Source: an uncultured beta proteobacterium (GTDB taxonomy: Bacteria > Pseudomonadota > Gammaproteobacteria > Burkholderiales > SG8-39). From it: DNA of 64,000 bases. The position numbers were made by a program, and so were the translations under genes. Location: the NCBI GenBank assembly GCA_903859155.1, contig CAIOLO010000009.1, forward strand, positions 22,341-86,340. The letters run 5' to 3'. Below are positions 26,736-36,365 of this stretch, piece by piece. The notes below the pieces were generated by a model that was given only the letters and a program-made list of their open reading frames with translations, had not been told where the DNA came from and did no database searches. Each line of letters opens with the position of its first letter. The stretch's first letter is position 1.

Positions 26736-29111
26736 TTGGATCACGCCAGCCCATCCCGGAGCGAGCCCTTCAACAGCATCGGCCTGCCGCTGCGCCGCAA
26801 GGAGGACCAGCGCCTGCTGACCGGCCGCGGCCAGTTCAGCGACGACTTCAGCCTGCCCGGGCAGGTGTTCGCGGCGATGCTGCGCTCGCCGCATCCGCAT
26901 GCGCGCATCCTCGCCATCGACAGCAGCGCGGCGCGCGCCATGCCCGGGGTGCTGGGCATCTACAGCGGCGCCGATTGCGCCGCCGACGCCTTGAAGCCCA
27001 TTCCGCACAGCCCGCTGCCCTCGACACGCTACGACATGAAGCTGAACGCGCCAGGGGGCGGCAAGGTGTTCGAGGGCCCGCATCTGCTGCTGCCCCTGGA
27101 CAAGGCGCGCCATGTCGGCGAGGCCATCGTCATGGTGGTTGCAGAAACGCGCGAACAGGCGCTGGATGCCGCCGAAGCCGTGCAGGTGGACTACCAGGAA
27201 CTGCCCTGGATCGCCGACACCGCCAGCGCCTGGTCGCAGCACGGCAAACCCTCGGCGGCGCCGGTGTGGGACGAAGTGCCGGACAATGTGCTGGTCGAAA
27301 CCTGTTTCGGCGACGCCGCCGCCACCGACGCGGCATTTGCGCGCTCGGCCCACGTGGTGAAGATGGACTTCGATATCGGGCGCGTCACCGCCTGCGCCAT
27401 GGAGCCGCGCTCGGCGCTGGGGCATTACGCTGCCGCCAGCGGCCGCTACACGCTCTACGCCGGCAGCGGCGGCGCGGTGCGGCAGAAAGGCGAACTGGCC
27501 ACGGTGCTGGGCGTGGATGCCACGCGCGTGCGGGTGCTGTCGCTGGATGTCGGCGGCAATTTCGGCTCGCGCAACCGCGTCTATGTGGAATTCGCCCTGG
27601 TGCTGTGGGCCTCGGAAAAGCTCCGCAGGCCGGTCAAATTCACCGCCACGCGTTCCGAATCCTTCATTTCGGATTACCAGGGACGTGATTTGTTTTCGCA
27701 GGTGGAACTGGCGCTGGACCAGGACGGAAAATTTCTTGCGCTGCGCTCGACCAACGTGTCCAACGTCGGCGCGCGCTGCGCGTCACTGTCGCCCTTGAGC
27801 AAGGGCGCCGGCCTGATCACCGGCTCCTACGATATCCCGGCCGCGGCGCTGCGCGCCGTGGCGGTTTTCACCAACACGACGCCCACCACGCCTTATCGCA
27901 GTTCCGGACGGCCCGAAGTCACCTACGCAATCGAGCGGCTGATCGATACCGCGGCGGCAAACCTCGGTTTTGACCGCATTGAACTGCGGCGCAAAAATCT
28001 GGTGCGTGCGGCGGCCATGCCTTATCGCAACGCCGTGGGCATGCTCTACGACAGCGGAGAATACGAAACGAACATGGACCTGGCCATGAAGATCGCCGAC
28101 TGGCGGGGCTTCGCGGCACGCCGCGCCGACGCGGCCGCGCGCGGATGCCTGCTCGGCCTGGGTCTGGCGAACTACGTCGAGTCCTCGATCGGTGCGCCCA
28201 GGGAGCGCGCCCAGGTGAGCATCGGCGCCAACGGCAGGGTGCGCGTGGTCATCGGCACGCAGCCCAACGGCCAGGGGCACGAAACCAGTTTCGCCCAGGC
28301 GATCGCCTCGATGCTGAGCGTCCCCGTGGAAGCGGTGGACATGCTGATGGGGGACACCGATATCGTCACCGCGGGTGGCGGTTCGCATTCGGGCCGCTCG
28401 ATGCGCCACGCGGCCACCGTATTTACCGTCGCCGCAAAGCAACTCATCGAGAACGGCAAGAAAATTGCCGGCTGGCTGCTCGAGACCGAAGCGGCGCAGG
28501 TCGATTTCAGCAGCGGTCGCTTCAGCAGCGCGGGTTCAGCGCGCAGTTTTGGCTTTCTGGAACTGGCCCTCGAGGCCGAGCGCGGCCTCCTGCCAGCCGG
28601 CCTCAAGGAAGGCCTTGCCGTGGTCGCCGACAATGAAATGCACGACCCGGTATTCCCCAATGGCTGCGCCATCTGCGAGACCGAGATCGATCCCCACAGC
28701 GGCGAACTGCACATCACCCGCTACGCCTCGGTCGACGATGTGGGGCGCTGCATCAATCCGCTGATCGTGCACGGCCAGACCCATGGCGGCCTCGCGCAAG
28801 GCGTGGGCCAGGCGCTCTCCGAGCATTGCACCATCGATCCCGCCTCGGGACAGCCGCTGGCGGGGTCGTACCTGGATTACGCCATTCCGCACGCGGATTC
28901 ACTGCCCGATCTGCGCACCGAAATCGTCGAAGTGCTCTCACCCACCAACCCCCTGGGAATAAAGGCCGGCGGCGAGGGCGGCACCACTCCGGCGCCGGCA
29001 GTGGTCATCAGTGCAATCATGGATGCGCTGCGCAGCGCCGGCGTGCGCGACATCACCATGCCGGCAACACCGCAAAAAATATGGCGTGCCATCAAGGAGT
29101 CTCAAAAATGA
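26736..29111 (+). CDS. xanthine dehydrogenase/CoxL-family molybdopterin-binding subunit
   Basis: 791 residues, a paralogue of the large subunit encoded at about 10.3-12.6 kb. Shared landmarks are RRKEDQRLLTGRGQFSDD, MLRSPHPHARI, SLDVGGNFGSRN, QPNGQGHETSF and the terminal NPLGIKAGGEGGTTPAP, which keeps the catalytic Glu in the GGEGG motif. The start is a TTG with AGGAAAG ahead; no ATG lies near the family N-terminus. Its stop overlaps the start of the next Bug gene (ATGA), so the binding protein may supply its substrate. No FAD or 2Fe-2S subunit gene is adjacent. Confidence 0.9.
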   Translation: MDHASPSRSEPFNSIGLPLRRKEDQRLLTGRGQFSDDFSLPGQVFAAMLRSPHPHARILAIDSSAARAMPGVLGIYSGADCAADALKPIPHSPLPSTRYDMKLNAPGGGKVFEGPHLLLPLDKARHVGEAIVMVVAETREQALDAAEAVQVDYQELPWIADTASAWSQHGKPSAAPVWDEVPDNVLVETCFGDAAATDAAFARSAHVVKMDFDIGRVTACAMEPRSALGHYAAASGRYTLYAGSGGAVRQKGELATVLGVDATRVRVLSLDVGGNFGSRNRVYVEFALVLWASEKLRRPVKFTATRSESFISDYQGRDLFSQVELALDQDGKFLALRSTNVSNVGARCASLSPLSKGAGLITGSYDIPAAALRAVAVFTNTTPTTPYRSSGRPEVTYAIERLIDTAAANLGFDRIELRRKNLVRAAAMPYRNAVGMLYDSGEYETNMDLAMKIADWRGFAARRADAAARGCLLGLGLANYVESSIGAPRERAQVSIGANGRVRVVIGTQPNGQGHETSFAQAIASMLSVPVEAVDMLMGDTDIVTAGGGSHSGRSMRHAATVFTVAAKQLIENGKKIAGWLLETEAAQVDFSSGRFSSAGSARSFGFLELALEAERGLLPAGLKEGLAVVADNEMHDPVFPNGCAICETEIDPHSGELHITRYASVDDVGRCINPLIVHGQTHGGLAQGVGQALSEHCTIDPASGQPLAGSYLDYAIPHADSLPDLRTEIVEVLSPTNPLGIKAGGEGGTTPAPAVVISAIMDALRSAGVRDITMPATPQKIWRAIKESQK

Positions 29112-30079
29112 ATTTAAAACAAATAGCAACGCACGGGCTCGCGGCCCTGATCCTGTGCATCGGCGTTCCCTGCGCAGGCCAGGGCTATCCCAAAGGACCG
29201 GTAAAGTGGGTAGTCCCCTTTCCCGCCGGCGGCGGTGTCGATACCGCCGGACGCATCCTCGCGCAAAGCCTCTCCGAAAGCATAGGCAAACCCTTCGTCG
29301 TGGATAACCGCGGCGGGGCCAATGGCAATATCGGCACCGAAGCGGTCGCCCGGGCGGCCAACGACGGCTACACGCTGCTGTTCACCGGCGCGGGCCTGGT
29401 GACCAATCCCAGCCTTTACAAAAAGGTACCGTATGACGCGGTGAAGGACTTTGCCCCGGTGAGCCTGATGGCGCTCGGGCCCAATGTGCTGGTGGCGCAC
29501 CCCTCCACCGCCATCCATACGGTGCAGGAACTGATCGCACAAGCCAGGGCCAAGCCGGACACCATCGGTTTTGCCGGATCGGGCAATGGCAGCACGCCGC
29601 ATCTGGCGGGCGAACTGTTCAACTTGATGGCCAACGTGAAAATGGTGCACATCCCCTATGGCGGCTCGGGACCGGCGATGATCGGTCTCCTGGGCGGGCA
29701 GGTGCCGATCATGTTCCTGCCGGTGATCAGCGCCGGTCAGCACATCGCCGCGGGCCGGCTGCGCGCCATCGCGGTCACCAGCCGCGATCGCCTGGCCGCC
29801 TTGCCCGATCTGCCGACCATTGCCGAGTCCGGCCTGCCCGGCTACGAATCCAGCCAGTGGTACGGAGTGCTGGCCCCGGCTGGCACCCCGGGGGAGATTC
29901 TCAATCAATTGACCGCCGCGATTGTCCGCATCATGCAAAGCGCGGACATGAAGGCGCGCATGGCCAAGGACGGGCTGGTGCCCATCGGCAGCAGCCGCGA
30001 GCAGTTCGCCGCACACATACGCATCGAAATCGACAAGTGGGCGCGGGTTATCAAGGCTTCAGGTGCCACCGTAGACTAA
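29108..30079 (+). CDS. Bug/TctC-family substrate-binding protein
   Basis: 323 residues with a signal peptide and the hallmarks WVVPFPAGGGVDTAG, VVDNRGGANGNIGTEAVARA and HIPYGGSGPA. Its ATG lies inside the last codons of the molybdenum hydroxylase gene (four-base overlap), which indicates translational coupling. That is unusual and suggests that the ligand is the hydroxylase substrate or a relative. Periplasmic. Confidence 0.93.
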   Translation: MNLKQIATHGLAALILCIGVPCAGQGYPKGPVKWVVPFPAGGGVDTAGRILAQSLSESIGKPFVVDNRGGANGNIGTEAVARAANDGYTLLFTGAGLVTNPSLYKKVPYDAVKDFAPVSLMALGPNVLVAHPSTAIHTVQELIAQARAKPDTIGFAGSGNGSTPHLAGELFNLMANVKMVHIPYGGSGPAMIGLLGGQVPIMFLPVISAGQHIAAGRLRAIAVTSRDRLAALPDLPTIAESGLPGYESSQWYGVLAPAGTPGEILNQLTAAIVRIMQSADMKARMAKDGLVPIGSSREQFAAHIRIEIDKWARVIKASGATVD

Positions 30080-30099
30080 GGTCGAGGCATCCGCAGGGC

Positions 30100-31707
30100 T
30101 CATCGACCGGCCGGGGCCTCCAAGGGCATGATGAGTGTTGCAACCGTGCCGTCACCCGGGTGCGTGTCGATCTCGAACTGGCCGCCTATGAGGCGCAGGC
30201 GCTCACGCATGCTGACCAGGCCGAATCCGGGCACGGATGCATGTTTCTCAATCAATTGCCGGTCGAATCCGACGCCCGAATCGGTCACGGAGATTATCAG
30301 CAGGCCATCGGCGGTCCGCACATCGACATCTGCGACATCGACCTTCGCATGCTTTGCAACGTTGATCAGCAGCTCGCGGGTGGCGCGGTAAAGTACCGAG
30401 CGGGTCGTCGGAGAAAGATCCTGCTGCCTGCCATCATCGTGGACTATGGCTGTCAGCCGGTGAACCTTGTGCAGCTCCTCGGCCAACGATTGCAGCGCAG
30501 GCACCAATCCCAGATCAAATAGCATCGGCGGGCTGATCTGGTAACTGAGCGACCGCGCTGATTGATCCGCTTGTTCAACCAGCTCGACAATTTCCTGAAG
30601 CGCCTGCTGATATTCGGCAAAACCATCCTGTTTTGCCAATATTCTCATTCTTATTTTTGCCGCTGCCAGCAATTGGCTGAGATCGTCGTGCAAATCTGTC
30701 GCGATGGCCCGACGTTCTTGTTCTTCTACCACGGTCAGCTGCAACATCGCCGCGGCAAGCTTCTCACTCCCCAGCTTCAGTTCCTTCTCGACGCGCTTGC
30801 GCCCGGTGATGTCGCGCAAAAAAGTGTAACGGCATCCGCTTTCTCTCGGCAGATAGATACTGCTGACCTCCACCGGCCAAATGCTCCCGTCTTTCGCCCT
30901 GTGCCAGGTCTCACCAATCCAGTTCCCCGTCTGTGATGCGGCCGCGCTAATCTCCGCATGTGTCAGCATTGCATCGATGTCAAAAAGGCTTAGCCCGAGG
31001 AGTTCCTCGCGGCTATAGCCCGAGCGCTGCACATAACGGTCGTTCACTTCCAGAATCCGGCCATTCGTATCCAGGACCCAAAAGCCGTCCATGGAAGTTT
31101 CTACGATGGCGCGATAGCGGGCCTCGCGCTCGCGAAGCGTAGTCACCGCCTGTTTGCGTTCGGTGATATCCGTGAAGCTGATGCGCACCGCAGCCGGTTC
31201 GTCATCCGAGGTGACAAGCAGGCAGTCCAGCTGGGCTGCAAACGCGGTGCCATCGCCGCGTTGAAGCACAAATTCGTCCACTTGCCGATCGTTTTGCTCG
31301 GTCAGGGAGCGTGACATCCGGTGCCAGCGATCGCGGTCCATATCGGCGACGAGGCGCGCAAAGTTACGGCCCATCAGCTTCCCTCGCTCCACTGCCAGCA
31401 GCTTGGCGCCGGTCAGGTTCACCTGGCTGATCGTCCCCTCGCGACCCAGGTTGAGATAGCCGCTCGGGGCGAAGTCATAGAGGTCGGTGTATTTAGCGGC
31501 AAGCGCTGCCATGGAGACGCTCGTTCTCCTGAGCTCATCGTTCTGCATCTCCAGCTCGATCTGGTGCACCTCCAGTTCATGGATTGGCCGGACTGTGTCC
31601 GCTTGCGCCTCCTGGCCCGTGGCTTTTGAACGGCGGCCCTCTAGAAGATCTTCGGCGCGACGCCTCAACTCGGCCGCGTCCGTCGGTTCTTCCTGGCTCT
31701 TTTTCAC
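30100..31707 (-). CDS. PAS-domain sensor histidine kinase, NarL/HisKA_3 type
   Basis: 535 residues, cytoplasmic (no clear membrane segment). Order: a coiled N-terminus (IHELEVHQIELEMQNDELRR), a PAS domain (about 75-190, ending DITERK), a second PAS domain (about 195-320, ending DITGRK), then the HisKA_3 box EQERRAIATDLHDDLSQLL with the phospho-acceptor His, and the ATPase domain with DSGVGFD and GFGLVSMRERL. Such kinases pair with LuxR/NarL-type regulators; none is adjacent. The start is GTG 31707. The signal is unknown. Confidence 0.93.
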   Translation of the reverse strand: MKKSQEEPTDAAELRRRAEDLLEGRRSKATGQEAQADTVRPIHELEVHQIELEMQNDELRRTSVSMAALAAKYTDLYDFAPSGYLNLGREGTISQVNLTGAKLLAVERGKLMGRNFARLVADMDRDRWHRMSRSLTEQNDRQVDEFVLQRGDGTAFAAQLDCLLVTSDDEPAAVRISFTDITERKQAVTTLREREARYRAIVETSMDGFWVLDTNGRILEVNDRYVQRSGYSREELLGLSLFDIDAMLTHAEISAAASQTGNWIGETWHRAKDGSIWPVEVSSIYLPRESGCRYTFLRDITGRKRVEKELKLGSEKLAAAMLQLTVVEEQERRAIATDLHDDLSQLLAAAKIRMRILAKQDGFAEYQQALQEIVELVEQADQSARSLSYQISPPMLFDLGLVPALQSLAEELHKVHRLTAIVHDDGRQQDLSPTTRSVLYRATRELLINVAKHAKVDVADVDVRTADGLLIISVTDSGVGFDRQLIEKHASVPGFGLVSMRERLRLIGGQFEIDTHPGDGTVATLIMPLEAPAGR

Positions 31708-32551
31708 TAGGTGCTGCCTTTCGCGTCGGCAGAACCGGCGGCGCTACGGGTGGCCTGTTTGAGCTTCACGACCTGGCCAATTGATTTCCCATATAGCCCT
31801 TGTAGCGAAATTGCAGGGCGGCGTGTTGATCCCCGTCAGGGAGGGGATCAATTTATAAAATCGGACTACCTGTTCCCAGGTATTGAAAAATACCGGGCGC
31901 CGGGGATTTTTGTTTCGTGGGGCAATGATTACACTCGTCCCCGGAGTTGAGGAACCGCATCCGAGTCAATGATCAAGAAGGCGGCCCGGTTGAAGGCTGT
32001 CGCATGACTTCCGCATTTTTCGCTACTTGGACCGCAGCATGAACGATACAACGTTTGCTCAAACCATCATCCTGGTAACCAGAAAGTACTGGATGGAAAC
32101 CATTCACATGGCGATTGCCGATCGCAAGGATTGCATTCTCAAAACACGAAAAAGTCGCAACGGCGGACAGGACTCGACGACAACACGATACAGAGGGCGC
32201 ATCGCCTCGTCTGCGCAAGATGCAAAACTGTTTGTGCTGAATGAATTTTGACCCGGCCTGACGGTTGGCGGTTGACCCAGGACTGGTTGCCGTTTTTTGA
32301 GTCGGCAGCTGTGTATAAGTGAAACCAACAGCCTGGCTTGAAGCTGCCCTTCTCAACCGTGCTACCGCGCGCACGCCTTCCGTTTCGGCGTTGACTTCAG
32401 TCAAAAGCGAGAAATCGCTTGCCCCCGCCCCGCTTGGCGCATACTAACCATCACTGCGGCGCCACTATAGCGGCATGATCTTCCACACCCATGTTCAAAG
32501 CACCAGGGAATAGCAAGGGCGAGTGGCCGGCATTCGGATGAAAAGGCAACA
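31708..32551. other. long intergenic region between two sensor-kinase genes
   Basis: 844 bases between the divergent kinase genes. A perfect 9-bp inverted repeat lies at 31826-31851 (listed). Small frames near 32.03-32.25 kb have no recognisable similarity and no strong ribosome site. Both kinase promoters must be here. No RNA gene was recognised. Confidence 0.5.
31826..31851. promoter_or_regulatory. perfect 9-bp inverted repeat (operator or hairpin)
   Basis: Arms ttgatcccc and ggggatcaa are exactly complementary, separated by the eight bases gtcaggga, and are followed by tttataaaa. It stands about 120 bases before the minus-strand kinase start. It could be a regulator site or a weak terminator; the T run after it is short, so an operator is favoured. 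Confidence 0.4.
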
Positions 32552-34690
32552 ATGGGAAAGAACGGAGGAACAACCGCCGGGCTGAAGGACTTGGCGATGT
32601 TCCGTTTGCTTGGCAGGTTTGGCACCCTCGCAGTGCTCTGGCTGGCCTTATCCTGGGTAATCGCCGGCTCGATTATGAAGTCGCACACGCGCGAACTGAT
32701 CAGCAATGAATCCCTTGCGTTGGAAAAACTGCTCGGCAACAGCGCCAAGGCGATCGACCTCGGCCTGAAGAACCTGCATGGAATCCCGGAACTGGTCGCA
32801 AAGGACGAAAAGATAGCGCTCGCGCTGTCGCCGCGCGGCGCCCCTGCGGCCTCGTCGATGCCGGTTGCCGAGCGCCGCGCAATTTGGACGCACGACCTTC
32901 TGCTGCGCAACATCGACGCTTATCTGGGTCGGGTCGGCAGTGCGCTCGGTGCCGATGTCGTATGGGTCACGAACGCGGCCGGGGACTGCGTCGCCTCGAG
33001 CAACGCCGACAAACCGGAGAGCTTCGTCGGCACCAACTATGCAGATCGGGACTACTTTCGCATCGCCAGGACGGGCAAACCCGGGCGCCAGTACGCGATG
33101 GGCAGGATGACAAACATTCCGGGCCTGTATTTCAGTGTGCCGATTTTGATCGATGGCCGCTTTGTCGGGGTGGCGGTGGCAAAAGTAGACCTTCCCAAAC
33201 TGGCGCACTGGGTCAACCAGACGGATGCGTTTATCGCCGACGAGCTTGGCGTTATCATCATCGCGCGCGACCCGGCACTGGAGATGCGCTCCATTCCCGG
33301 AGCGAGCATCCTGCGGCTAACGGATGCCGAGCGCCTGGCACGCTACAAACGCACTGATTTTCCCGGGCTGGCAATCAGCCCCTGGGAGAAGGCGGGGCTG
33401 CCCGCGCTGAAGCAGTTCGATCAGGACGAGCGTCCTTTGCTGATCTCGGGCAAACGCCTTGCCGATGAAACGCTCGAAATCCAGGCATTCAAGCACCTTC
33501 CCGAGGTGGGCGCCTTCGACGCCGAACGGCTGCGGCTATTCCTGTTGTTCGGTACGGCCGGCACGCTGGCCCTGTCTGTCATTGCCGGCCTGGTATTCTT
33601 TGTGCGCATCCGCAAGCACTCCGAGGCGCAAGCGGCGCAGTCCGCATCATTGCTGCGCGCCGCTATCGAATCGACAGCCGACGGCATATTGGTGATCGAT
33701 GCCGAAGGGCGTATCGCCATGTGCAACCAACGCTTCGCCGACTTATGGCGCGTGCCCCCGGAACTGCTTGCCGGCGGCGGCGGCGCCCAGTTGCAGGAGT
33801 ATGTGAGCGACCAGCTGCTGAATCCGCAATCGTTTGCGGACACCATGTCGGGACTCTCGGGGCATCCCGAATTGCCCTCTTCCGACACCCTGCACCACAA
33901 AAATGGTGCGGTGATCGAGCGTTACTCGATTCCGCAGCGTCTGGGCGAGCACATCGTCGGTCGGGTATGGAGTTTTCGAGATGTCACGCACAAGACCGAA
34001 GTAGACCACATGAAAAGCGAGTTTCTGGCGACAGCGGCGCACGAATTGCGCACGCCCATGACCTGCATCTTCGGCTATGCCGAACTGATGCTGACGCAGG
34101 ATTTCACCGACGCAGTCCGGCTCGATCTGCTGGGCATCATCCATAACCAGTCCAAGACGATGATTTCGATCATCAACGAACTGCTCGACCTGGTGCGCAT
34201 AGACGAACGGCGGGGCAAGGACCTGGAAGTGTCACGCATCGAAGCGGGGGCCTTGCTGCGCGAAGTCATTGCGAATTTCAAGGTGCCCGAAGGCCGCAAT
34301 GCGCCTTCCGCTCCGGGGCCGGAAAATCCGCGCTGGGTGCGTGCCGACCCGAAGAAACTGACGCAGGCGGTGGGAAACGTGCTCTCCAATGCCTACAAGT
34401 ACTCCCCCGGCGGCGGCGCGGTACTGACCGAACTGATCGATGCCGGCGATGCAAAGCATTCGAGACAGCTCGGGATTCGCATAAGCGACGAGGGCATCGG
34501 CATGACACCGGAGCAGCTGGGCCGGGTGTGCGAGCGCTTCTACCGCGCCGACACCTCCGGCAAGATTGCCGGCACCGGGCTGGGCATGAGCATCGTGAAG
34601 GAGATCGTCGAACTGCTCGGCGGCAGCGTGGCCATCGTCAGCGAAGCGGGCGCTGGCACGGCTGTAACACTGTGGATTCCAGTGGCCTGA
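32552..34690 (+). CDS. membrane-bound sensor histidine kinase (Cache-like, PAS, HisKA)
   Basis: 712 residues. A transmembrane segment near residues 24-42 and a second near 335-355 bracket an extracytoplasmic sensor of dCache type (ADRDYFRIARTGKPG and YFSVPILIDGRFVGV are typical). A PAS domain follows (ESTADGILVIDAEGRI), then HisKA with the acceptor His in FLATAAHELRTPMT, and the ATPase domain with NVLSNAYKYSPGG, ISDEGIGM and GTGLGMSIVKEIVELL. Autophosphorylating receptor; no response-regulator gene is adjacent. Ligand unknown. Confidence 0.94.
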   Translation: MGKNGGTTAGLKDLAMFRLLGRFGTLAVLWLALSWVIAGSIMKSHTRELISNESLALEKLLGNSAKAIDLGLKNLHGIPELVAKDEKIALALSPRGAPAASSMPVAERRAIWTHDLLLRNIDAYLGRVGSALGADVVWVTNAAGDCVASSNADKPESFVGTNYADRDYFRIARTGKPGRQYAMGRMTNIPGLYFSVPILIDGRFVGVAVAKVDLPKLAHWVNQTDAFIADELGVIIIARDPALEMRSIPGASILRLTDAERLARYKRTDFPGLAISPWEKAGLPALKQFDQDERPLLISGKRLADETLEIQAFKHLPEVGAFDAERLRLFLLFGTAGTLALSVIAGLVFFVRIRKHSEAQAAQSASLLRAAIESTADGILVIDAEGRIAMCNQRFADLWRVPPELLAGGGGAQLQEYVSDQLLNPQSFADTMSGLSGHPELPSSDTLHHKNGAVIERYSIPQRLGEHIVGRVWSFRDVTHKTEVDHMKSEFLATAAHELRTPMTCIFGYAELMLTQDFTDAVRLDLLGIIHNQSKTMISIINELLDLVRIDERRGKDLEVSRIEAGALLREVIANFKVPEGRNAPSAPGPENPRWVRADPKKLTQAVGNVLSNAYKYSPGGGAVLTELIDAGDAKHSRQLGIRISDEGIGMTPEQLGRVCERFYRADTSGKIAGTGLGMSIVKEIVELLGGSVAIVSEAGAGTAVTLWIPVA

Positions 34691-34791
34691 CCCCTGCGTG
34701 GCGATCAGGGATACACAATATCCGTCCAGCCCCGGGGCGATGGCGTGGAAGCATGAGCTCTGCTGCCGGCTGCAGCCGCCATTCGCAGGGT

Positions 34792-35763
34792 TTACTCGGG
34801 CACGATCCCCAGCGACTTGATCAGCTTGCCCATCACCTCGGATTCGCGACGGATGATGGCTGCGAATTCGTCGGGGCGGCTGCCGACGATGAACAAACCG
34901 AAAGCCTCGACCTGCGCGGTGATCTGCGGGTCGTCCAGCGCCTTGCGCGTCTCCAGGGCGATGCGGTCGGCAATCGGCCGCGGCATCCCGGCCGGGCCGA
35001 GAAATGCGAACCAGGCGGCGATGTTGTAGTAATCGGGCAGGGTTTCGTTGATGGTGGGCACGTCGGGAATCTGCCTCAGACGCGAGCCGTTGATCACCCC
35101 GACCAGTTTCACCTTGCCCGGGCCCACGTGCGGGCGCACCGTACCGAGCGCCGCGAAGTACACCTGCACCCGGCCGCTGAGAAAATCGTTCACCAGGGTC
35201 GAGCCGCTTGCCTTGTAGGGAACACCGACCAGGTCGATACCCGAATACTGGTTGAGCGATTCGCCGATGAGGTTGAGGGCGAGGCCGGCGCCGGTGTGCG
35301 CATAGGACAGCTTGCCGGGATTCTTCTTGGCGTAGTCGATGAGTTCCTTGACGGAGTTGACCGGCAGGGATGCGGTGATCGCGATGACACTGGGCACGCT
35401 CACCACGAAGCTCACCGGGGTGAGGTCGCGCTGCACCTCGTAGGGCGGGTTCTTGATCAGGAAGGGCGCCGTGGCCAGGATGGAGGTCCCGTACAGCAGG
35501 GTATAACCATCGGGCGGCGCCTTGGCCACCGCCACGGTGGCGATGGCGCCGCTGGCGCCGGCGCGCGTCTCCACGATCACCGGCTGACCCAGCGCAGCGC
35601 TCATCTTCGGCGCGATTGCGCGCAACGTGACGTCGCCGGGGTTGCCGAAACCGGTGCCGCTGATGATCTGGATGGGCTTCGCCGGATAGTTCTGCGCCAT
35701 GACCGCGCTCGACGCCAGGGCGAGCGCAAGCAGTTCACAAGCCGCGGGTAAGCGAATTCTCAT
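34792..35763 (-). CDS. Bug/TctC-family substrate-binding protein
   Basis: 323 residues with a signal peptide (cleavage near AVMAQ), then YPAKPIQIISGTGFGNPGD, VVETRAGASGAIATVAVAKA and GVPYKASGSTL. The usual GG after the first strand is replaced by GFGNPGD, marking a divergent subgroup. GAGGAGG precedes ATG 35763. Last gene of a likely minus-strand run beginning with the UbiD-like gene. Ligand unknown. Confidence 0.92.
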   Translation of the reverse strand: MRIRLPAACELLALALASSAVMAQNYPAKPIQIISGTGFGNPGDVTLRAIAPKMSAALGQPVIVETRAGASGAIATVAVAKAPPDGYTLLYGTSILATAPFLIKNPPYEVQRDLTPVSFVVSVPSVIAITASLPVNSVKELIDYAKKNPGKLSYAHTGAGLALNLIGESLNQYSGIDLVGVPYKASGSTLVNDFLSGRVQVYFAALGTVRPHVGPGKVKLVGVINGSRLRQIPDVPTINETLPDYYNIAAWFAFLGPAGMPRPIADRIALETRKALDDPQITAQVEAFGLFIVGSRPDEFAAIIRRESEVMGKLIKSLGIVPE

Positions 35764-35781
35764 ATTTCCTCCTCGAATAAT

Positions 35782-36354
35782 CTATTGTCCGCGCCGCTGC
35801 AGCGATCGCGCAAGCAGCTTTGCCAGCCCGCCGCCTTCGATCAATTCGATGTTCTGCGCGGCGGCATACTGGCGCGCAGTCTCGCTGATTTCCCCGCATG
35901 CGATATATACGCCGGCGCCGGCCTGCTGCGCGCTCATGGCTTCACGCAGCGCGCGCAGCGGGCCGATGCCGGTCTGCGCGGTCTTCCAGCGCCGGCAAGC
36001 CAGCAGCGTAGTGCGCGATTCTTTGAGCAACGCCAGGTCCGCGGCCTCGCCGCCATGCGCCTTGACCTCGAATCCTGCGCGACGATAGGCATCCTCCACC
36101 AGCGCCGTGAACTCCTCGCGGTTCAGGGCGCGTAACTGCTGCAGAATCTGCGCGCTGCGCATCTCCCCCGGGGTGCCCCGCTGCCGCCACGCGGCATAGC
36201 AACCGATGAGCACAAACGGCAGGGCAACGAACAGCGAGAAAGACAGGGGCAAAAAGACCTGCAGCGATGCGGCAACGCCGATCGCAATCACCATACTCAG
36301 CCACCAGGGCGATCGCTTGAGTACGTCGAACAGGGACTCTTTGGCGTCCGACAA
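35782..36354 (-). CDS. membrane-anchored restriction-endonuclease-like (Mrr) protein
   Basis: 190 residues. Two membrane segments lie at about residues 16-50, then a cytoplasmic Mrr-type domain: LNREEFTALVEDAYRRAGFEV, DLALLKESRTTLLACRRWK (the place of the Asp and Glu/Gln-x-Lys motif) and a final IELIEGGGLAKLLAR. The nuclease core D-(x)n-(E/Q)xK reads here as CRRWK rather than QCK, so catalysis is uncertain. The start is a TTG only 12 bases after the preceding gene's stop and lacks a clear ribosome site, so translation may be coupled. It is oddly placed between two Bug genes. Confidence 0.7.
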   Translation of the reverse strand: MSDAKESLFDVLKRSPWWLSMVIAIGVAASLQVFLPLSFSLFVALPFVLIGCYAAWRQRGTPGEMRSAQILQQLRALNREEFTALVEDAYRRAGFEVKAHGGEAADLALLKESRTTLLACRRWKTAQTGIGPLRALREAMSAQQAGAGVYIACGEISETARQYAAAQNIELIEGGGLAKLLARSLQRRGQ

Positions 36355-36365
36355 AATCGGCGCGC

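Noticed and set aside
32027..32251. Short 74-codon frame between the two kinase genes
   Set aside because: No similarity, no good ribosome site and unlike the codon use of neighbours.
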